From the NCBI RefSeq assembly GCF_041008525.1, contig NZ_JBFLUG010000014.1, forward strand, positions 1 to 64,000: a stretch of 64,000 nucleotides of DNA. The letters run 5' to 3'. The translations under genes and the position numbers were made by a program. The DNA comes from Parafrankia sp041008525 (lineage in GTDB: Bacteria; Actinomycetota; Actinomycetes; Frankiales; Frankiaceae). Under the pieces are notes generated by a model. That model worked only from the letters and a program-made list of their open reading frames with translations. It was not told where the DNA came from and did no database searches. Shown here in pieces: positions 1-8,329 of this stretch. The first letter of the stretch is position 1, and every line of letters starts with the position of its first letter.

Positions 1-2
1 CC

Positions 3-131
3 CCGGCGCCGGCGCCGGCCCCCGCCCCCGCCCCGCCGGCGCCCGCCCCGTCGGCGCCCGGTGCGCCCGCCATCGTCTACCGCTCCGTCATCCAGGGCTC
101 TGTCATCAACAGGTCGTCTACGGCTCGATGA
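3..131 (+). CDS. Possible C-terminal end of a Pro/Ala-rich protein (partial)
   Basis: Frame 3 is open from the window edge to a TGA at 129-131. It reads as alternating proline and alanine for about 25 residues, then a short tail ending in NRSSTAR. Such tails are common on actinobacterial secreted or wall proteins. It would converge on, and overlap by 14 bases, the alkyl-sulfatase-like gene. With no recognisable domain it could equally be GC-rich non-coding sequence; the call is weak. Confidence 0.2.
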   Translation, partial: PAPAPAPAPAPPAPAPSAPGAPAIVYRSVIQGSVINRSSTAR

Positions 132-1953
132 TGTTGAAGCTCGGATCGCCGGGGTCGAGGACACCGAGCAGCTGCCGCAGCGTGCCTTCGTCGCCGTCGA
201 GGGAGAGCCCGGCCGCGCGGGCGGCGGCGACGTCGCCCGAGGCCAGGGGGGCCAGGGCTGGTCGCGGCACCGTCAGGGTCAGCGAGACGTCGCCCGACCC
301 CGCCCGCACGTAGGTGAACACGCCGTTGACCAGGGTGGTGCGAAAATCCGACCCGTGGTCGGGGAACACCCAGCGGAGCGCCAGTTCGAGATCCCAGGCC
401 TGCGGTCCGTTCACCTGGACGGCGAGCGCGTCGAAGAACATCTCCGGTGGCAGCTGTGCGAGCACGTCGGGGGAGTTGGACTCGGTCGGTGTGCCGAAGC
501 CGCCCTCGCGCAGCTCCCGCGCACCGGACAGGTAGGAGTTTCGCCAGGTGCCGTTCTCGCAGCCGAAACCGAGCTTCTCCAGGACGTCGGCGAGCAGGGC
601 GCGGGCTTCCTTGTACTCGGGCTCGGCGAACACGACGTGGTCGAGGACCTGTGCCGCCCACCGCAGGTCACCCTCGTCCGCCGACCGCTGCGCCTTCTCG
701 ACGACGGCGTCGGCGCCGCCCATGAAGTCCACGTAGCGGCGCGCGGCCTCTTCCGGCGGGTGCTGCCACAGCCGGGCGGGATTGCCGTCGTACCAGCCCA
801 TGTAGCGCTGGTAGATCGCCTTGACGTTGTGGCTGATCGATCCGTAGTAGCCGTGCGTGTGCCAGGCGCGCTGCAGCGCGGGCGGCAGTGTGAGCACCTC
901 GCCGATCTCGGCGCCGGTGTGCCCCTTGTTGATCAGTCGGACGGTCTGGTCGTGCTGGTAGGCATACAGGTCGCGCTGGAGCCGCAGGAACTCGACGACG
1001 TTGTCCGCGCCCCAGGTGGGCCAGTGATGGGAGGCGAAGACGACGTCGGCGCCGGCCGCGAACGTCTCGATCGCCTCGGTCAGATAGCGCGCCCAGGCGT
1101 GCGGGTCCCGCACCAGCGCCCCGCGCAGCGTCAGCACGTTGTGCAGCGTGTGGGTGGCGTTCTCGGCGACGCACAGCGCCCGATGCTCCGGAAACAGGAA
1201 GTGCATCTCGGCCGGCGCCTCGGAGTTCGGTGCCAGCTGGAACACCATCCGGACCCCGTCGACGGTCATCTCCTGGCCCGACCGCGTGATGTCGACCGTG
1301 GGCGCGATCAGGCTGATCGTCCCGGTCGAGGTCGTCTGCCCCAACCCGGCCCCGACCCCGCCGCGGGGACCGCGCGCGAGCGCGGCGCCGTAGATGTACC
1401 CGGCCCGGCGGGCCATCGCCGTTCCCGCGTAGACGTTCTCCGAGATCGCATGCTCCAGAAACCCCGCCGGCGCGATCACCGGCACCCGGCCGGCGTCGAC
1501 CTCCTCCTGGGCTACGACGCCCTTCACCCCGCCGAAGTGGTCCGCGTGACTGTGCGTGTAGATCACGGCCGTGACCGGTCGTTTCCCGCGCTGGGACCGG
1601 TACAGCTCCAGTGCGGCCCGCGCCGTCTCCACCGACAGCAGCGGGTCGATCACGATGACGCCGTCGGCACCCTCGACGAAGGTGATGTTCGACAGGTCCA
1701 GACCGCGCACCTGGTAGATGCCGGGAACCACTTCGAAAAGGCCCTGCTTCGCGACCAGTGACAACTGCCGCCAAAGGCTGCGACTCACCGAATCCGGGCC
1801 ATCGCCGGTCAGAAAGGAGGCATACGAATCGTTGTCCCACACGACCGTGCCGTCGTCGTCCCTGACGGTCGCCGGTTCCAGGGTCGCCAGCAGCCCCCGC
1901 TCCGCGTCGGCGAAGTCCCGTCGGTCCTCGAAAGGAAAGAACGCATCGCCCAT
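118..1953 (-). CDS. Alkyl sulfatase / SDS hydrolase-like metallo-beta-lactamase fold protein
   Basis: The 611-residue product looks like the SdsA1/Pseudomonas alkyl sulfatase family, which hydrolyses the sulfate ester of primary alkyl sulfates with a binuclear zinc centre. The zinc motif THSHADH lies at residues 133-139 and is preceded by a typical beta-lactamase-fold segment (GVIVIDPLLS). The middle contains the family segment HTHGYYGSISHNVKAIYQ, and the last 130 or so residues correspond to the SCP2-like C-terminal domain. The ATG at 1953 is chosen because GGAGG lies seven bases upstream; the frame is open further but without family sequence. It is the last of four leftward genes, 124 bases after the TetR gene, so the SDR/CMD/TetR operon may extend into it. 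These enzymes are often secreted, but no signal peptide is visible here. The family call is strong; the substrate is not known. Confidence 0.9.
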   Translation of the reverse strand: MGDAFFPFEDRRDFADAERGLLATLEPATVRDDDGTVVWDNDSYASFLTGDGPDSVSRSLWRQLSLVAKQGLFEVVPGIYQVRGLDLSNITFVEGADGVIVIDPLLSVETARAALELYRSQRGKRPVTAVIYTHSHADHFGGVKGVVAQEEVDAGRVPVIAPAGFLEHAISENVYAGTAMARRAGYIYGAALARGPRGGVGAGLGQTTSTGTISLIAPTVDITRSGQEMTVDGVRMVFQLAPNSEAPAEMHFLFPEHRALCVAENATHTLHNVLTLRGALVRDPHAWARYLTEAIETFAAGADVVFASHHWPTWGADNVVEFLRLQRDLYAYQHDQTVRLINKGHTGAEIGEVLTLPPALQRAWHTHGYYGSISHNVKAIYQRYMGWYDGNPARLWQHPPEEAARRYVDFMGGADAVVEKAQRSADEGDLRWAAQVLDHVVFAEPEYKEARALLADVLEKLGFGCENGTWRNSYLSGARELREGGFGTPTESNSPDVLAQLPPEMFFDALAVQVNGPQAWDLELALRWVFPDHGSDFRTTLVNGVFTYVRAGSGDVSLTLTVPRPALAPLASGDVAAARAAGLSLDGDEGTLRQLLGVLDPGDPSFNIIEP

Positions 1954-2077
1954 GCCGCGCCTCCAGGAATCGCGCCTCACCGCTGGGCGGATCCTGCGCC
2001 GCCGAACCGACGCCGGCAACCGGACACCAGACACCGGACACCGGGCACCGGGCACCGCCGCGGCTGCTCCCGGGCGG

Positions 2078-2776
2078 TCAGAAATGGACGAGTGCGGATG
2101 GGGGAGGCTGCGGTGGAGCGAGAAAGCGGCGGGCCCCGTCCGACACCGGTGCGCGGACATAGCCGGCGAACCCGTCGAGCAGAGTCGTGACGAAGAGGCC
2201 GAAGGGCATGACCTCGTCACCGGCTGCCCTGGCGCGCTCCCGCTCGGCCGCGGCGTTCAGGGTGAATGCCTGGATCTGACCGATGCGCACGGTCCGGACG
2301 GGTTCCTCCACCTCGGGCAGCAACCGGCGCATGTCGGCGAGGAACTCCTCCTGCGCCTGCGTGACCTCCCGCTGGCGGGGGAGGACGTCCCGCCATCTGC
2401 CCCCGCGGTTCAGCTGGTCCAGAAAGGAGACGTAGTGGTTGTCGGGCGACTCGGCGAGCTCGATGACCGGCAGCAGGTGCGCCTCGAGTCGCTGGCGCAG
2501 GTCGTCGGGGTCCAGCCGCGCACGGAGCAGGGCCCGGCGCTGCGCGAGGTCCGCCACCCGGTGGGCGACGATCGCCTCGACCAGCCCCTCCTTCGCACCG
2601 AAGTGGTAGTGGACGGCGGAACTGTTCGCCGACCCGGCCTCGCTGGCGATCTGGCGCAGCGACACTCCGGCGAGCCCGTGTTCGGCGAACAACCGCTCGG
2701 CAGTGATCATCAACTGCCGGGCGGTCGCTGTCGCGGTGGACGGCTGGGGTCGTGTCACGTCTGCATCGTCTGCCAT
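2078..2776 (-). CDS. TetR family transcriptional regulator
   Basis: This 232-residue protein has the TetR N-terminal DNA-binding domain at about residues 18-65, with the recognition region SLRQIASEAGSANSSAVHYHF and the usual following segment GAKEGLVEAIVAHR. The C-terminal half is helical and ligand-binding in type but has no family I can name. Its start overlaps the end of the upstream CMD-like gene by 22 bases, so the two are probably cotranscribed and translationally coupled. By position it is the likely regulator of the SDR-CMD-TetR-sulfatase group. Which molecule it senses cannot be read from the sequence. Confidence 0.93.
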   Translation of the reverse strand: MADDADVTRPQPSTATATARQLMITAERLFAEHGLAGVSLRQIASEAGSANSSAVHYHFGAKEGLVEAIVAHRVADLAQRRALLRARLDPDDLRQRLEAHLLPVIELAESPDNHYVSFLDQLNRGGRWRDVLPRQREVTQAQEEFLADMRRLLPEVEEPVRTVRIGQIQAFTLNAAAERERARAAGDEVMPFGLFVTTLLDGFAGYVRAPVSDGARRFLAPPQPPPSALVHF

Positions 2777-3507
2777 CGCAGCGCGGCGTCGTGCAGCGCC
2801 TCGCCCTTGGCGAAGCCGTAGTAGGCGCTGAACTGCAGGATGACCTCCTGCATCTCGTCCCAGGTCACATCACCAGTCTCCAGCGCCGAGCCGACATGTG
2901 CGGCGATCGGTCCCACGGCGTCGGACAACCCGACGCACGGCACGGTCACGAGGCGGCGGTCTCGGCGGCTGAGTGCCGGCCGCTGCCAGACATGACCGAA
3001 GACGAACCCGAGGATGCCGGCGAAGAAGTACGGCGAGTCGGGCGGCGGTGCCGGTACGGCGTTGACGGCGGCGAACTCCGCCTGGCCACGGCGGATCCGC
3101 TCCGCGTGGTCGGTCGTCCCGAGATCCTCGTAGGGCAGCGCCGGAAAGGCGGGTGCCTCCTCGCCGCGCTCGGTGTGCAGGCGCGCCCACTGCCGGCGGA
3201 CGATGCCCTCCAGCTGCGACGCCTTCGGCCAGCCGCAGTAGACCGCGAAGTGCAGGGTGATCTCGTTCAGCTGCTCGATCGTGAGATCGCCGCTGCCCAG
3301 TGCGGCGTAGATGTGGTCCTCGATCGGTTTCACGGCATCCGCGGCGGCCACGCAGGCGAGGGAGACGATCCGCCGGTCGCGGATGCCGAGCCCCGGCCGG
3401 CTCCACACCTGGTCGAACAGGAAGTCCCGGCTGGCCCGCTCGAAGGGCGTTTCGGCGGCGGGCGGCACCACGGCCATCACGGTGCGGTAGATGTCGTCGG
3501 CGGTCAT
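2755..3507 (-). CDS. Carboxymuconolactone decarboxylase family protein, tandem domain
   Basis: The 250-residue protein consists of two similar halves. Each carries the CMD-type helical segment: DRRIVSLACVAAADAVKPI then HFAVYCGWPKA in the first, DRRLVTVPCVGLSDAVGPI then QFSAYYGFAKG in the second. CMD proteins include gamma-carboxymuconolactone decarboxylase and AhpD-like peroxidases. The AhpD CxxC pair is not visible, so a peroxidase role is unlikely. The start ATG at 3507 overlaps the SDR stop as ATGA, which fixes the start and indicates coupling. Its SDR neighbour suggests oxidation or ring cleavage of a small organic substrate, but the reaction is unknown. Confidence 0.88.
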   Translation of the reverse strand: MTADDIYRTVMAVVPPAAETPFERASRDFLFDQVWSRPGLGIRDRRIVSLACVAAADAVKPIEDHIYAALGSGDLTIEQLNEITLHFAVYCGWPKASQLEGIVRRQWARLHTERGEEAPAFPALPYEDLGTTDHAERIRRGQAEFAAVNAVPAPPPDSPYFFAGILGFVFGHVWQRPALSRRDRRLVTVPCVGLSDAVGPIAAHVGSALETGDVTWDEMQEVILQFSAYYGFAKGEALHDAALRWQTMQT

Positions 3508-4394
3508 GCTGCGTCCTCCGGGTGGTGGGCGCCGCGGTGGAACGCGGGCGGCGCCTGCTCTGCGGCGTGGGCGTCCTGCTCGGCGATGCGGGCGTTCAGA
3601 TAGGCGTCCAGGTCCGCCGCCCGCTCCACGAGCTCGGCCTGGATGGCGGGAACCGTCAGAACGAGGAACCTGCGCTGTGCCACCGCCTCGGCGGTGAGCT
3701 CCCCGACCTTCTCGGCCGAGACAATCGCGTGCGCCGGCGCACGGGGGGAGGACGAGGCCTGCCCGTACACGGTGATCTGCTCGGAGATGTTGGTCATGAC
3801 CCCGGACGGGCACACACACGTCACGCCGATTCCCCGCGGGCCGAGATAGAGCGCGAGCGCCTCCGACATTCCGACGACGGCATGTTTGCTCGCCACGTAG
3901 GGAAGCCGGTCGAATCCGTACGCCAGCAGACCGGACGCGGACGCCGTGTTCACGACGTGCCCGCTGCCCTGCTTCAGCAGCAGCGGCAGGAAGACCCGGT
4001 TGCTGCGCGCGATGCTGAGCAGGTTGACGTCGAGCACCTTCTCCCAGGCCTCGTCCGGAAGCGATTCCGGCGCCCCCAGGGCGAGGACGCCCGCGTTGTT
4101 CATCACGACATCCACCCGCCCGAACTCGCGCAGCGCGGTGTCGCGCAGCGCCACGAAATCCTCGGCGCGGGTCACGTCAACGGTGATGCCGGCCGCCTGC
4201 CCACCCGCTGACCGGATCTCGGCCGCGACGGTCTTGGCCCGCCTGCCGACGAGGTCGCTCACCACGACCCGGGCGCCGCGGCCGGCGAAGGAGAGCGCGG
4301 CGGCGCGGCCGATCCCGCTGCCGCCGCCGGTGATGACCGCGACAGTGCCGGCGAAGTCGAAGGAATCCACCGGAACGGTGCGATCAGTACTCAT
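3504..4394 (-). CDS. Short-chain dehydrogenase/reductase (classical SDR)
   Basis: This 296-residue protein is an NAD(P)-dependent oxidoreductase of the classical SDR family. It shows the dinucleotide motif TGGGSGIG near residue 21, the structural motif NNAG in the middle, and the catalytic serine and YxxxK pair in NTASASGLLAY and YVASKHAVVG. It is about 40 residues longer than a typical SDR because of an alanine- and histidine-rich C-terminal extension. The start has an AGGAG site seven bases upstream. It is the first gene of the leftward operon and overlaps the CMD-like gene by four bases. The substrate is unknown. Confidence 0.93.
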   Translation of the reverse strand: MSTDRTVPVDSFDFAGTVAVITGGGSGIGRAAALSFAGRGARVVVSDLVGRRAKTVAAEIRSAGGQAAGITVDVTRAEDFVALRDTALREFGRVDVVMNNAGVLALGAPESLPDEAWEKVLDVNLLSIARSNRVFLPLLLKQGSGHVVNTASASGLLAYGFDRLPYVASKHAVVGMSEALALYLGPRGIGVTCVCPSGVMTNISEQITVYGQASSSPRAPAHAIVSAEKVGELTAEAVAQRRFLVLTVPAIQAELVERAADLDAYLNARIAEQDAHAAEQAPPAFHRGAHHPEDAA

Positions 4395-5165
4395 GGCCGA
4401 CTCCTCAGTATCAATGCGATAGTCTTAGCATCTAATGTATTTGATTGCAAGTTACGGCACGTGAATTACCAGAGGCCTGCGGGGCCTCCGAGTCGGCCCT
4501 GCGGAACATCGCCTGCCGCGGCCGAAGGGTGAGTGGTCGGCGGGCAGGCGATGGGCGGGCGAGCGGCCGGCGGCCGCTGCCGGGGAGCCGGATGATCAGC
4601 TCGACGCGGCGGCCGAAGCGCTGGCCCTCGGGGTCGGGCGTGCCGCCGCCGGTGGCGTCGCCCGGACTCCGCTGGGCGTCCGGGGGCAGGGGCGACTCGG
4701 ACGGGTCCCGGTGCGGCATCCCGCGCGCGGACGTCCCTGATCGACGGCCGACAAACGGCGGATCACGCTGGGGTGCAACGCATTCCTGTCGAGGGGCCTC
4801 CGATGGTTCTTCGCGTCGCCGGTCAGACATGCCAGCTCCCCGCCTGCGGCCTGATGTGCCTGGTCACCCGGCGCGGAAGAGGGGGAGTCGTTAGTTATAC
4901 TCGGTTGAAAATTGAAACGGGGACATTGCACCGGTGCGCCGCCGGCCCTGCAGGGGTCGGCAGGGCTGTATCCCGGTTGGGTGCGATGCCGAACCGGTCG
5001 TGGCCGCTGCGGCTGCCGCGGTGCCGCCGGCTGCCCTGACCTGCATCGGAGACCTGCGGGCCAACGGGTTCGGCGGCCGTGGAAATGCCTCTGGCGGGGT
5101 GGTCCGTCTCGTGCGCCGTAATCCCTGATCCCGTCGGTCTTTGTTTGGCTTCCATGGAGGAACAC
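4395..5165. other. Long intergenic region between divergent transcription units
   Basis: About 770 bases separate the leftward SDR operon from the rightward solute-binding protein gene. Open frames exist on both strands but show no domain and are arginine/proline-rich shadows. Just left of it, on the minus strand, TTGCAA (plus 4447-4452 region) and TAAGAC 17 bases later form a weak candidate promoter for the SDR gene in an unusually AT-rich patch (4409-4450). The AT-rich motif at 4895-4918 is listed separately. I see no tRNA or other RNA gene in it. Confidence 0.5.
4895..4918 (+). promoter_or_regulatory. AT-rich operator-like motif, copy 1 (matches 48304-48327)
   Basis: The stretch TTATACT, two bases, GTTGAAAATTGAAAC is strikingly AT-rich in this DNA. 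It matches 20 of 24 positions of a second site in front of the P450 gene at 48304-48327. GTTGAAAATTGAAAC is partly palindromic, as expected of a dimeric regulator site, and TATACT also resembles a -10 box. It lies about 250 bases before the solute-binding protein gene. Function is inferred only from the repeated occurrence. Confidence 0.4.
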
Positions 5166-6374
5166 GTGCGTTCAGGTAGATCGGCGGGGCTGTTAGGGCT
5201 GGTGGTCGCAGTTCTTGTGGCTGTCGTCGCCAGCTGCACCGCGACATCGGCAGACAAAGGCGCGACGGCGGTATGCGACGCACCCGGAGTGACACCCGAC
5301 AAGGTGAATCTCGGCATGGTGCTCTCTGATACCGGCGTGGGCAGCGCGACGTTCTCCTCGGCCCGCTCCGGCGCCGCCGCCAGGATCGGGCTGGCCAACG
5401 CGGAGGGGGGTGTGCACGGCCGGACGATCTCCTATGAGTGGCATGACGACGCGAGCTCGCCCTCGCAGAACGCGCGTGTCACCGAGGATCTCGTCAGGGG
5501 CGGAGACGTCCTCGGCCTCATGCTGGTGAGCACCGGTGTCGGTGATTCGCTGCAGGCACTGGCCGCGGAGAAGGTGCCCGTGGTCGGTCTCGGGCTGCCG
5601 TCCTGGAGCCGGTTCCCCAACATGTTCTCCAACATGTACGAGGCGTCTCCGGTGACCGTGGGCCAGTACGTCCGGGCCAGCGGTGGCAGGAAGGTCGGCA
5701 TCGTCGCCACCGGGACGTCGGCCGCCGTGACGGAGAACCTCGGGCGCTACCGGGCGGCCTTCGAGTCGGTCGGCCTCGCGCTGACCGACACCATTCCCTT
5801 CGCGAGCACCGACAACCCGAGCGGGGTCGTCCAGCAGCTGGCGGTCGCCGGTGCCGACTCGCTGGTCAGCTTCACGACACCCGACGATCTTGCGCGGATC
5901 GTGCAGGCGGCTCAGGCCGCGAACCTGGGACTCGCACCCACCGTCTCGTTCGCCGGGTACGACCAGAGCCTGCTGCCCGTTCTGGGTACGGCGCTCGCCG
6001 GGGTCTCGTTCCCCGTGTACACCCGCCCGTTCGAAGCCGGCGGCACCGCTCTCGACCGCTACCGCACCGCCATGGCCCGCTTTGCCCCGGAGGTCGTCCA
6101 TCCGGACCAGCAGTTCGCCCTGCAGGCCTACATCTACACCGACATGTTCCTGCGTGGGCTCGAACTGGCCGGTGCGTGCCCGACCAGAGACGGTTTCATC
6201 CAGGCACTGCGCAAGGTGTCCGACTACGACGCGGGTGGGCTGATCGAACCTGTCAACCTGAGCACCAACCCCACCCAGCCACTCAGCTGCTACGCCTTCG
6301 TCCGGATCAACGCCGGCGGCACCGATTTCGAGGTCAACCGCCAGCATGTCTGCGCCGACGGGACAAGCAGCTGA
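5166..6374 (+). CDS. ABC-type branched-chain amino-acid-like substrate-binding lipoprotein
   Basis: The 402-residue product is a periplasmic-binding-protein type I (Peripla_BP_6, LivJ-like) solute receptor anchored as a lipoprotein. A hydrophobic signal runs from about residue 8 and ends in VAVVASC, with cysteine as the lipidation site. The body shows the family pattern from VNLGMVLSDTG through HGRTISYEWHDDASSPSQNA and KVPVVGLG. The GTG at 5166 is preferred because GGAGG ends five bases before it; an in-frame ATG at 5154 is an alternative. No permease or ATPase gene adjoins it, so this is an orphan receptor and its ligand cannot be assigned. Confidence 0.88.
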   Translation: MRSGRSAGLLGLVVAVLVAVVASCTATSADKGATAVCDAPGVTPDKVNLGMVLSDTGVGSATFSSARSGAAARIGLANAEGGVHGRTISYEWHDDASSPSQNARVTEDLVRGGDVLGLMLVSTGVGDSLQALAAEKVPVVGLGLPSWSRFPNMFSNMYEASPVTVGQYVRASGGRKVGIVATGTSAAVTENLGRYRAAFESVGLALTDTIPFASTDNPSGVVQQLAVAGADSLVSFTTPDDLARIVQAAQAANLGLAPTVSFAGYDQSLLPVLGTALAGVSFPVYTRPFEAGGTALDRYRTAMARFAPEVVHPDQQFALQAYIYTDMFLRGLELAGACPTRDGFIQALRKVSDYDAGGLIEPVNLSTNPTQPLSCYAFVRINAGGTDFEVNRQHVCADGTSS

Positions 6375-6539
6375 CGCCGCGCCCGCGCCCGTCTGAGCGG
6401 CGGGCCCGCGCCCGTCTGAGAGCCGGACCATCAGACCGCAGGCTGTGCGACAGCCGACAGGTCGGGTATCGCACAGCAGGGCAGGCTTCGGGCGGGTCTC
6501 GTCCTGGCCTAGGTTCGACTGGTCGAGAGGAACCAGATC

Positions 6540-7634
6540 ATGTCGGACCGTCGGGGCCCCACCGCCTGGGTTCTGCTGGTGCATCGTCCTGCCGCTGTCA
6601 CCGCGCTGGCGCTCGCGGCGGCGCTCGCGCTGCTGACCGCCGGCTGCCAGCCCGGCGCCGGCGCCGGCTCGGTCGCGGGCGCGGAGCCGAACCCTGCGCT
6701 GACACTCGCCGGGTCGGACGCGACCGCCCAGGTCGGCGGCCCGACCGACCCGGGCGGATCCTCGGGGCAGGCCGGGTCGTCGAGTGGTGGCGGGCCGCCG
6801 GCCGCCGGCGGTGGACCGCCGGCCGGTCCGTCGCCGCGGCCCTCGGGCGCCGCGTCGCCCGAGGCGGCCCCCGTGGGGACCGCGGCGCGGGCTGACTGCC
6901 ACCGGGTCGGCGGCTTCGACGTGTGCGGGCCGATCTACGAGCGGTACGCCCAGGCCGGCGGCCCGACCGGAGCGCTGGGCCGTCCCGTCGACGAGGCGAC
7001 GGCGGCCAACGGCGGTACCTCCCAGCGCTTCGAGCACGGCGCGGTGGCCGCCAGCCCGTCGACCGGCACCCGCCTCGTGGCGGCGTCCGCCGCCGATGCC
7101 TGGGAGGACACCGGTGGGGGAGATGGTCCCCTCGGCTACCCGCTGCTCGACCCGCGCCCCGCCGTCGGTGCGGACAGCGTCAGCTACTTCCAGGGTGGTG
7201 CCGTGTTCGTCACCGGCGGCGACGCCGACGTGCACGAGGCACCCGGCGGGGAGGAGCCCGAGGTCGACGTTCCCAGCGTGTACGGGCTCCCGCTGGCGGA
7301 CTTCACCGTCGTCTGGCGGGACCGGGCCGCCGACTCGCCGGCCGGTGACCTGGTGTGGACGACCGACGGGTGCAGCGGACCGACACCGCCCGCGGTGGAC
7401 ACCCTGTTCGCCGACGCCTGCCTGCGCCACGACTTCGGCTACCGCAACTACCTGAACGGCCCGCGGGTCGACCCCACCCAGCAGCGCCGGCTCGCCGTCG
7501 ACAACCAGTTCCTCGCCGACCTGCGCGCGACCTGCGGGACGGCGGGCGAGCCACAGGTGGACTGGTTCGGGGTGATGATGCCGTGCCAGCGTGCCGCCCA
7601 GGTGATGTACGACGCGGTGCGGGCCTTCGGCTAG
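6540..7634 (+). CDS. Lipoprotein with LGFP-type repeats and a prokaryotic phospholipase A2 domain
   Basis: The 364-residue product begins with a signal ending in LLTAGC (lipobox). A Gly/Pro/Ser linker follows (about residues 60-115), then segments resembling LGFP cell-wall repeats (YAQAGGPTGALGRPVDE, and a second around GPLGYPLLDP with a trailing FQGGAVF). The C-terminal 80 residues look like the prokaryotic secreted phospholipase A2 fold: DGCSGPTPP, then CLRHDFGYRNY with the catalytic His-Asp pair near residue 298, then ATCG and PCQRAA cysteines suited to disulfides. The family hydrolyses the sn-2 ester of phospholipids. The repeats suggest wall anchoring and surface or secreted activity. 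The preceding bases contain GAGAGG-type spacing before the ATG. It converges on the gene at 7678. Confidence 0.82.
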   Translation: MSDRRGPTAWVLLVHRPAAVTALALAAALALLTAGCQPGAGAGSVAGAEPNPALTLAGSDATAQVGGPTDPGGSSGQAGSSSGGGPPAAGGGPPAGPSPRPSGAASPEAAPVGTAARADCHRVGGFDVCGPIYERYAQAGGPTGALGRPVDEATAANGGTSQRFEHGAVAASPSTGTRLVAASAADAWEDTGGGDGPLGYPLLDPRPAVGADSVSYFQGGAVFVTGGDADVHEAPGGEEPEVDVPSVYGLPLADFTVVWRDRAADSPAGDLVWTTDGCSGPTPPAVDTLFADACLRHDFGYRNYLNGPRVDPTQQRRLAVDNQFLADLRATCGTAGEPQVDWFGVMMPCQRAAQVMYDAVRAFG

Positions 7635-7677
7635 CCAGCCGCTGCCACGGCGACCGGGGTGGTGGGGCAGCCGTACC

Positions 7678-8133
7678 TCACATGTAGAACGCTATCCCGA
7701 TCGCAAAACCGATCACCGTGCCGGCGATCGCCACGAACGTCGCCATCTTCCCGCGGCTGCTGTGCTTGCTCCAGGCCACCGCACCGCACACGATGCCGGC
7801 GATTCCGGCGAGCGGGAAAAGTAGACCGAGCGCGCCCAGGACGAATCCCAGAATCCACAGCGTGCGCACACCGGACGTCTCACCGACCGGGGCCGGGCTG
7901 TACGGATACGGCGCGCGGCCGTACTGGGCCTGGTCCTGCCCGCCTTCCGGGTACGGCATATAACCGGCCTGGTCAGCCGGGGCCTGCGGGTACGTCTCAT
8001 ACGGGGCCGGGCCACCGGTGCCGGGCCCGGCGCGACCCGCGGGGTTCTGGCCGGCCTCGTTCGGCGGCAGATAGGGATTGTCGCCCGTGACCTGAGGATC
8101 TTCGGTGCGGTGCACCGGCGTCGGCTTCGTCAT
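7678..8133 (-). CDS. DUF4190-type small membrane protein with Pro-rich cytoplasmic N-terminus
   Basis: This 151-residue protein has a proline-, tyrosine- and glycine-rich first half (PYPEGGQDQAQYGRAPYPY) and two transmembrane helices at about residues 85-110 and 125-150. The hairpin between them contains WSKHSSRGKMA, the arrangement of DUF4190 proteins. The ATG at 8133 has ACGGAG six bases upstream. Its function is unknown; such proteins occur widely in Actinobacteria. Confidence 0.75.
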   Translation of the reverse strand: MTKPTPVHRTEDPQVTGDNPYLPPNEAGQNPAGRAGPGTGGPAPYETYPQAPADQAGYMPYPEGGQDQAQYGRAPYPYSPAPVGETSGVRTLWILGFVLGALGLLFPLAGIAGIVCGAVAWSKHSSRGKMATFVAIAGTVIGFAIGIAFYM

Positions 8134-8270
8134 TGCGACTCCGTTTCTCGACTCGTCCGTTCTCTGCCGGTTCCTGCCGGCTCGGGCTGACGTGATCGAT
8201 CGTCGCAACGCTTCTACCCGCTTTACCGCCGTACTCACCCACGAACATGCATCCGTGGAAGATGTCCGCC

Positions 8271-8312
8271 GCGCCGTGCCGCGCCGCGCCGTGCCGCGCC
8301 GCGCCGTGCCGC
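8271..8312. repeat. Tandem repeat of a 15-base unit, 2.8 copies
   Basis: The unit GCGCCGTGCCGCGCC is repeated head-to-tail without error between the HAF-repeat gene's 3' end and the DUF4190 gene's start. It looks like slippage-prone minisatellite sequence; no function is evident. Confidence 0.8.
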
Positions 8313-8329
8313 TGTGCGTCTGTGCTGCC

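Noticed and set aside
61..1761. Long rightward open frame opposite the alkyl-sulfatase gene
   Set aside because: It is the antisense shadow of the high-GC gene; it is rich in Arg/Val/Asp/Gly with no domain, while the other strand gives a strong family match.
4432..4830. Small open frames in the 4.4-5.1 kb gap, e.g. a 132-residue leftward one
   Set aside because: Arg/Pro/Ser-rich, no domain, no ribosome binding site and overlap between strands.
7641..7671. Hairpin GCTGCC/GGCAGC between convergent genes
   Set aside because: Six-base stem and long loop; too weak to call a terminator.
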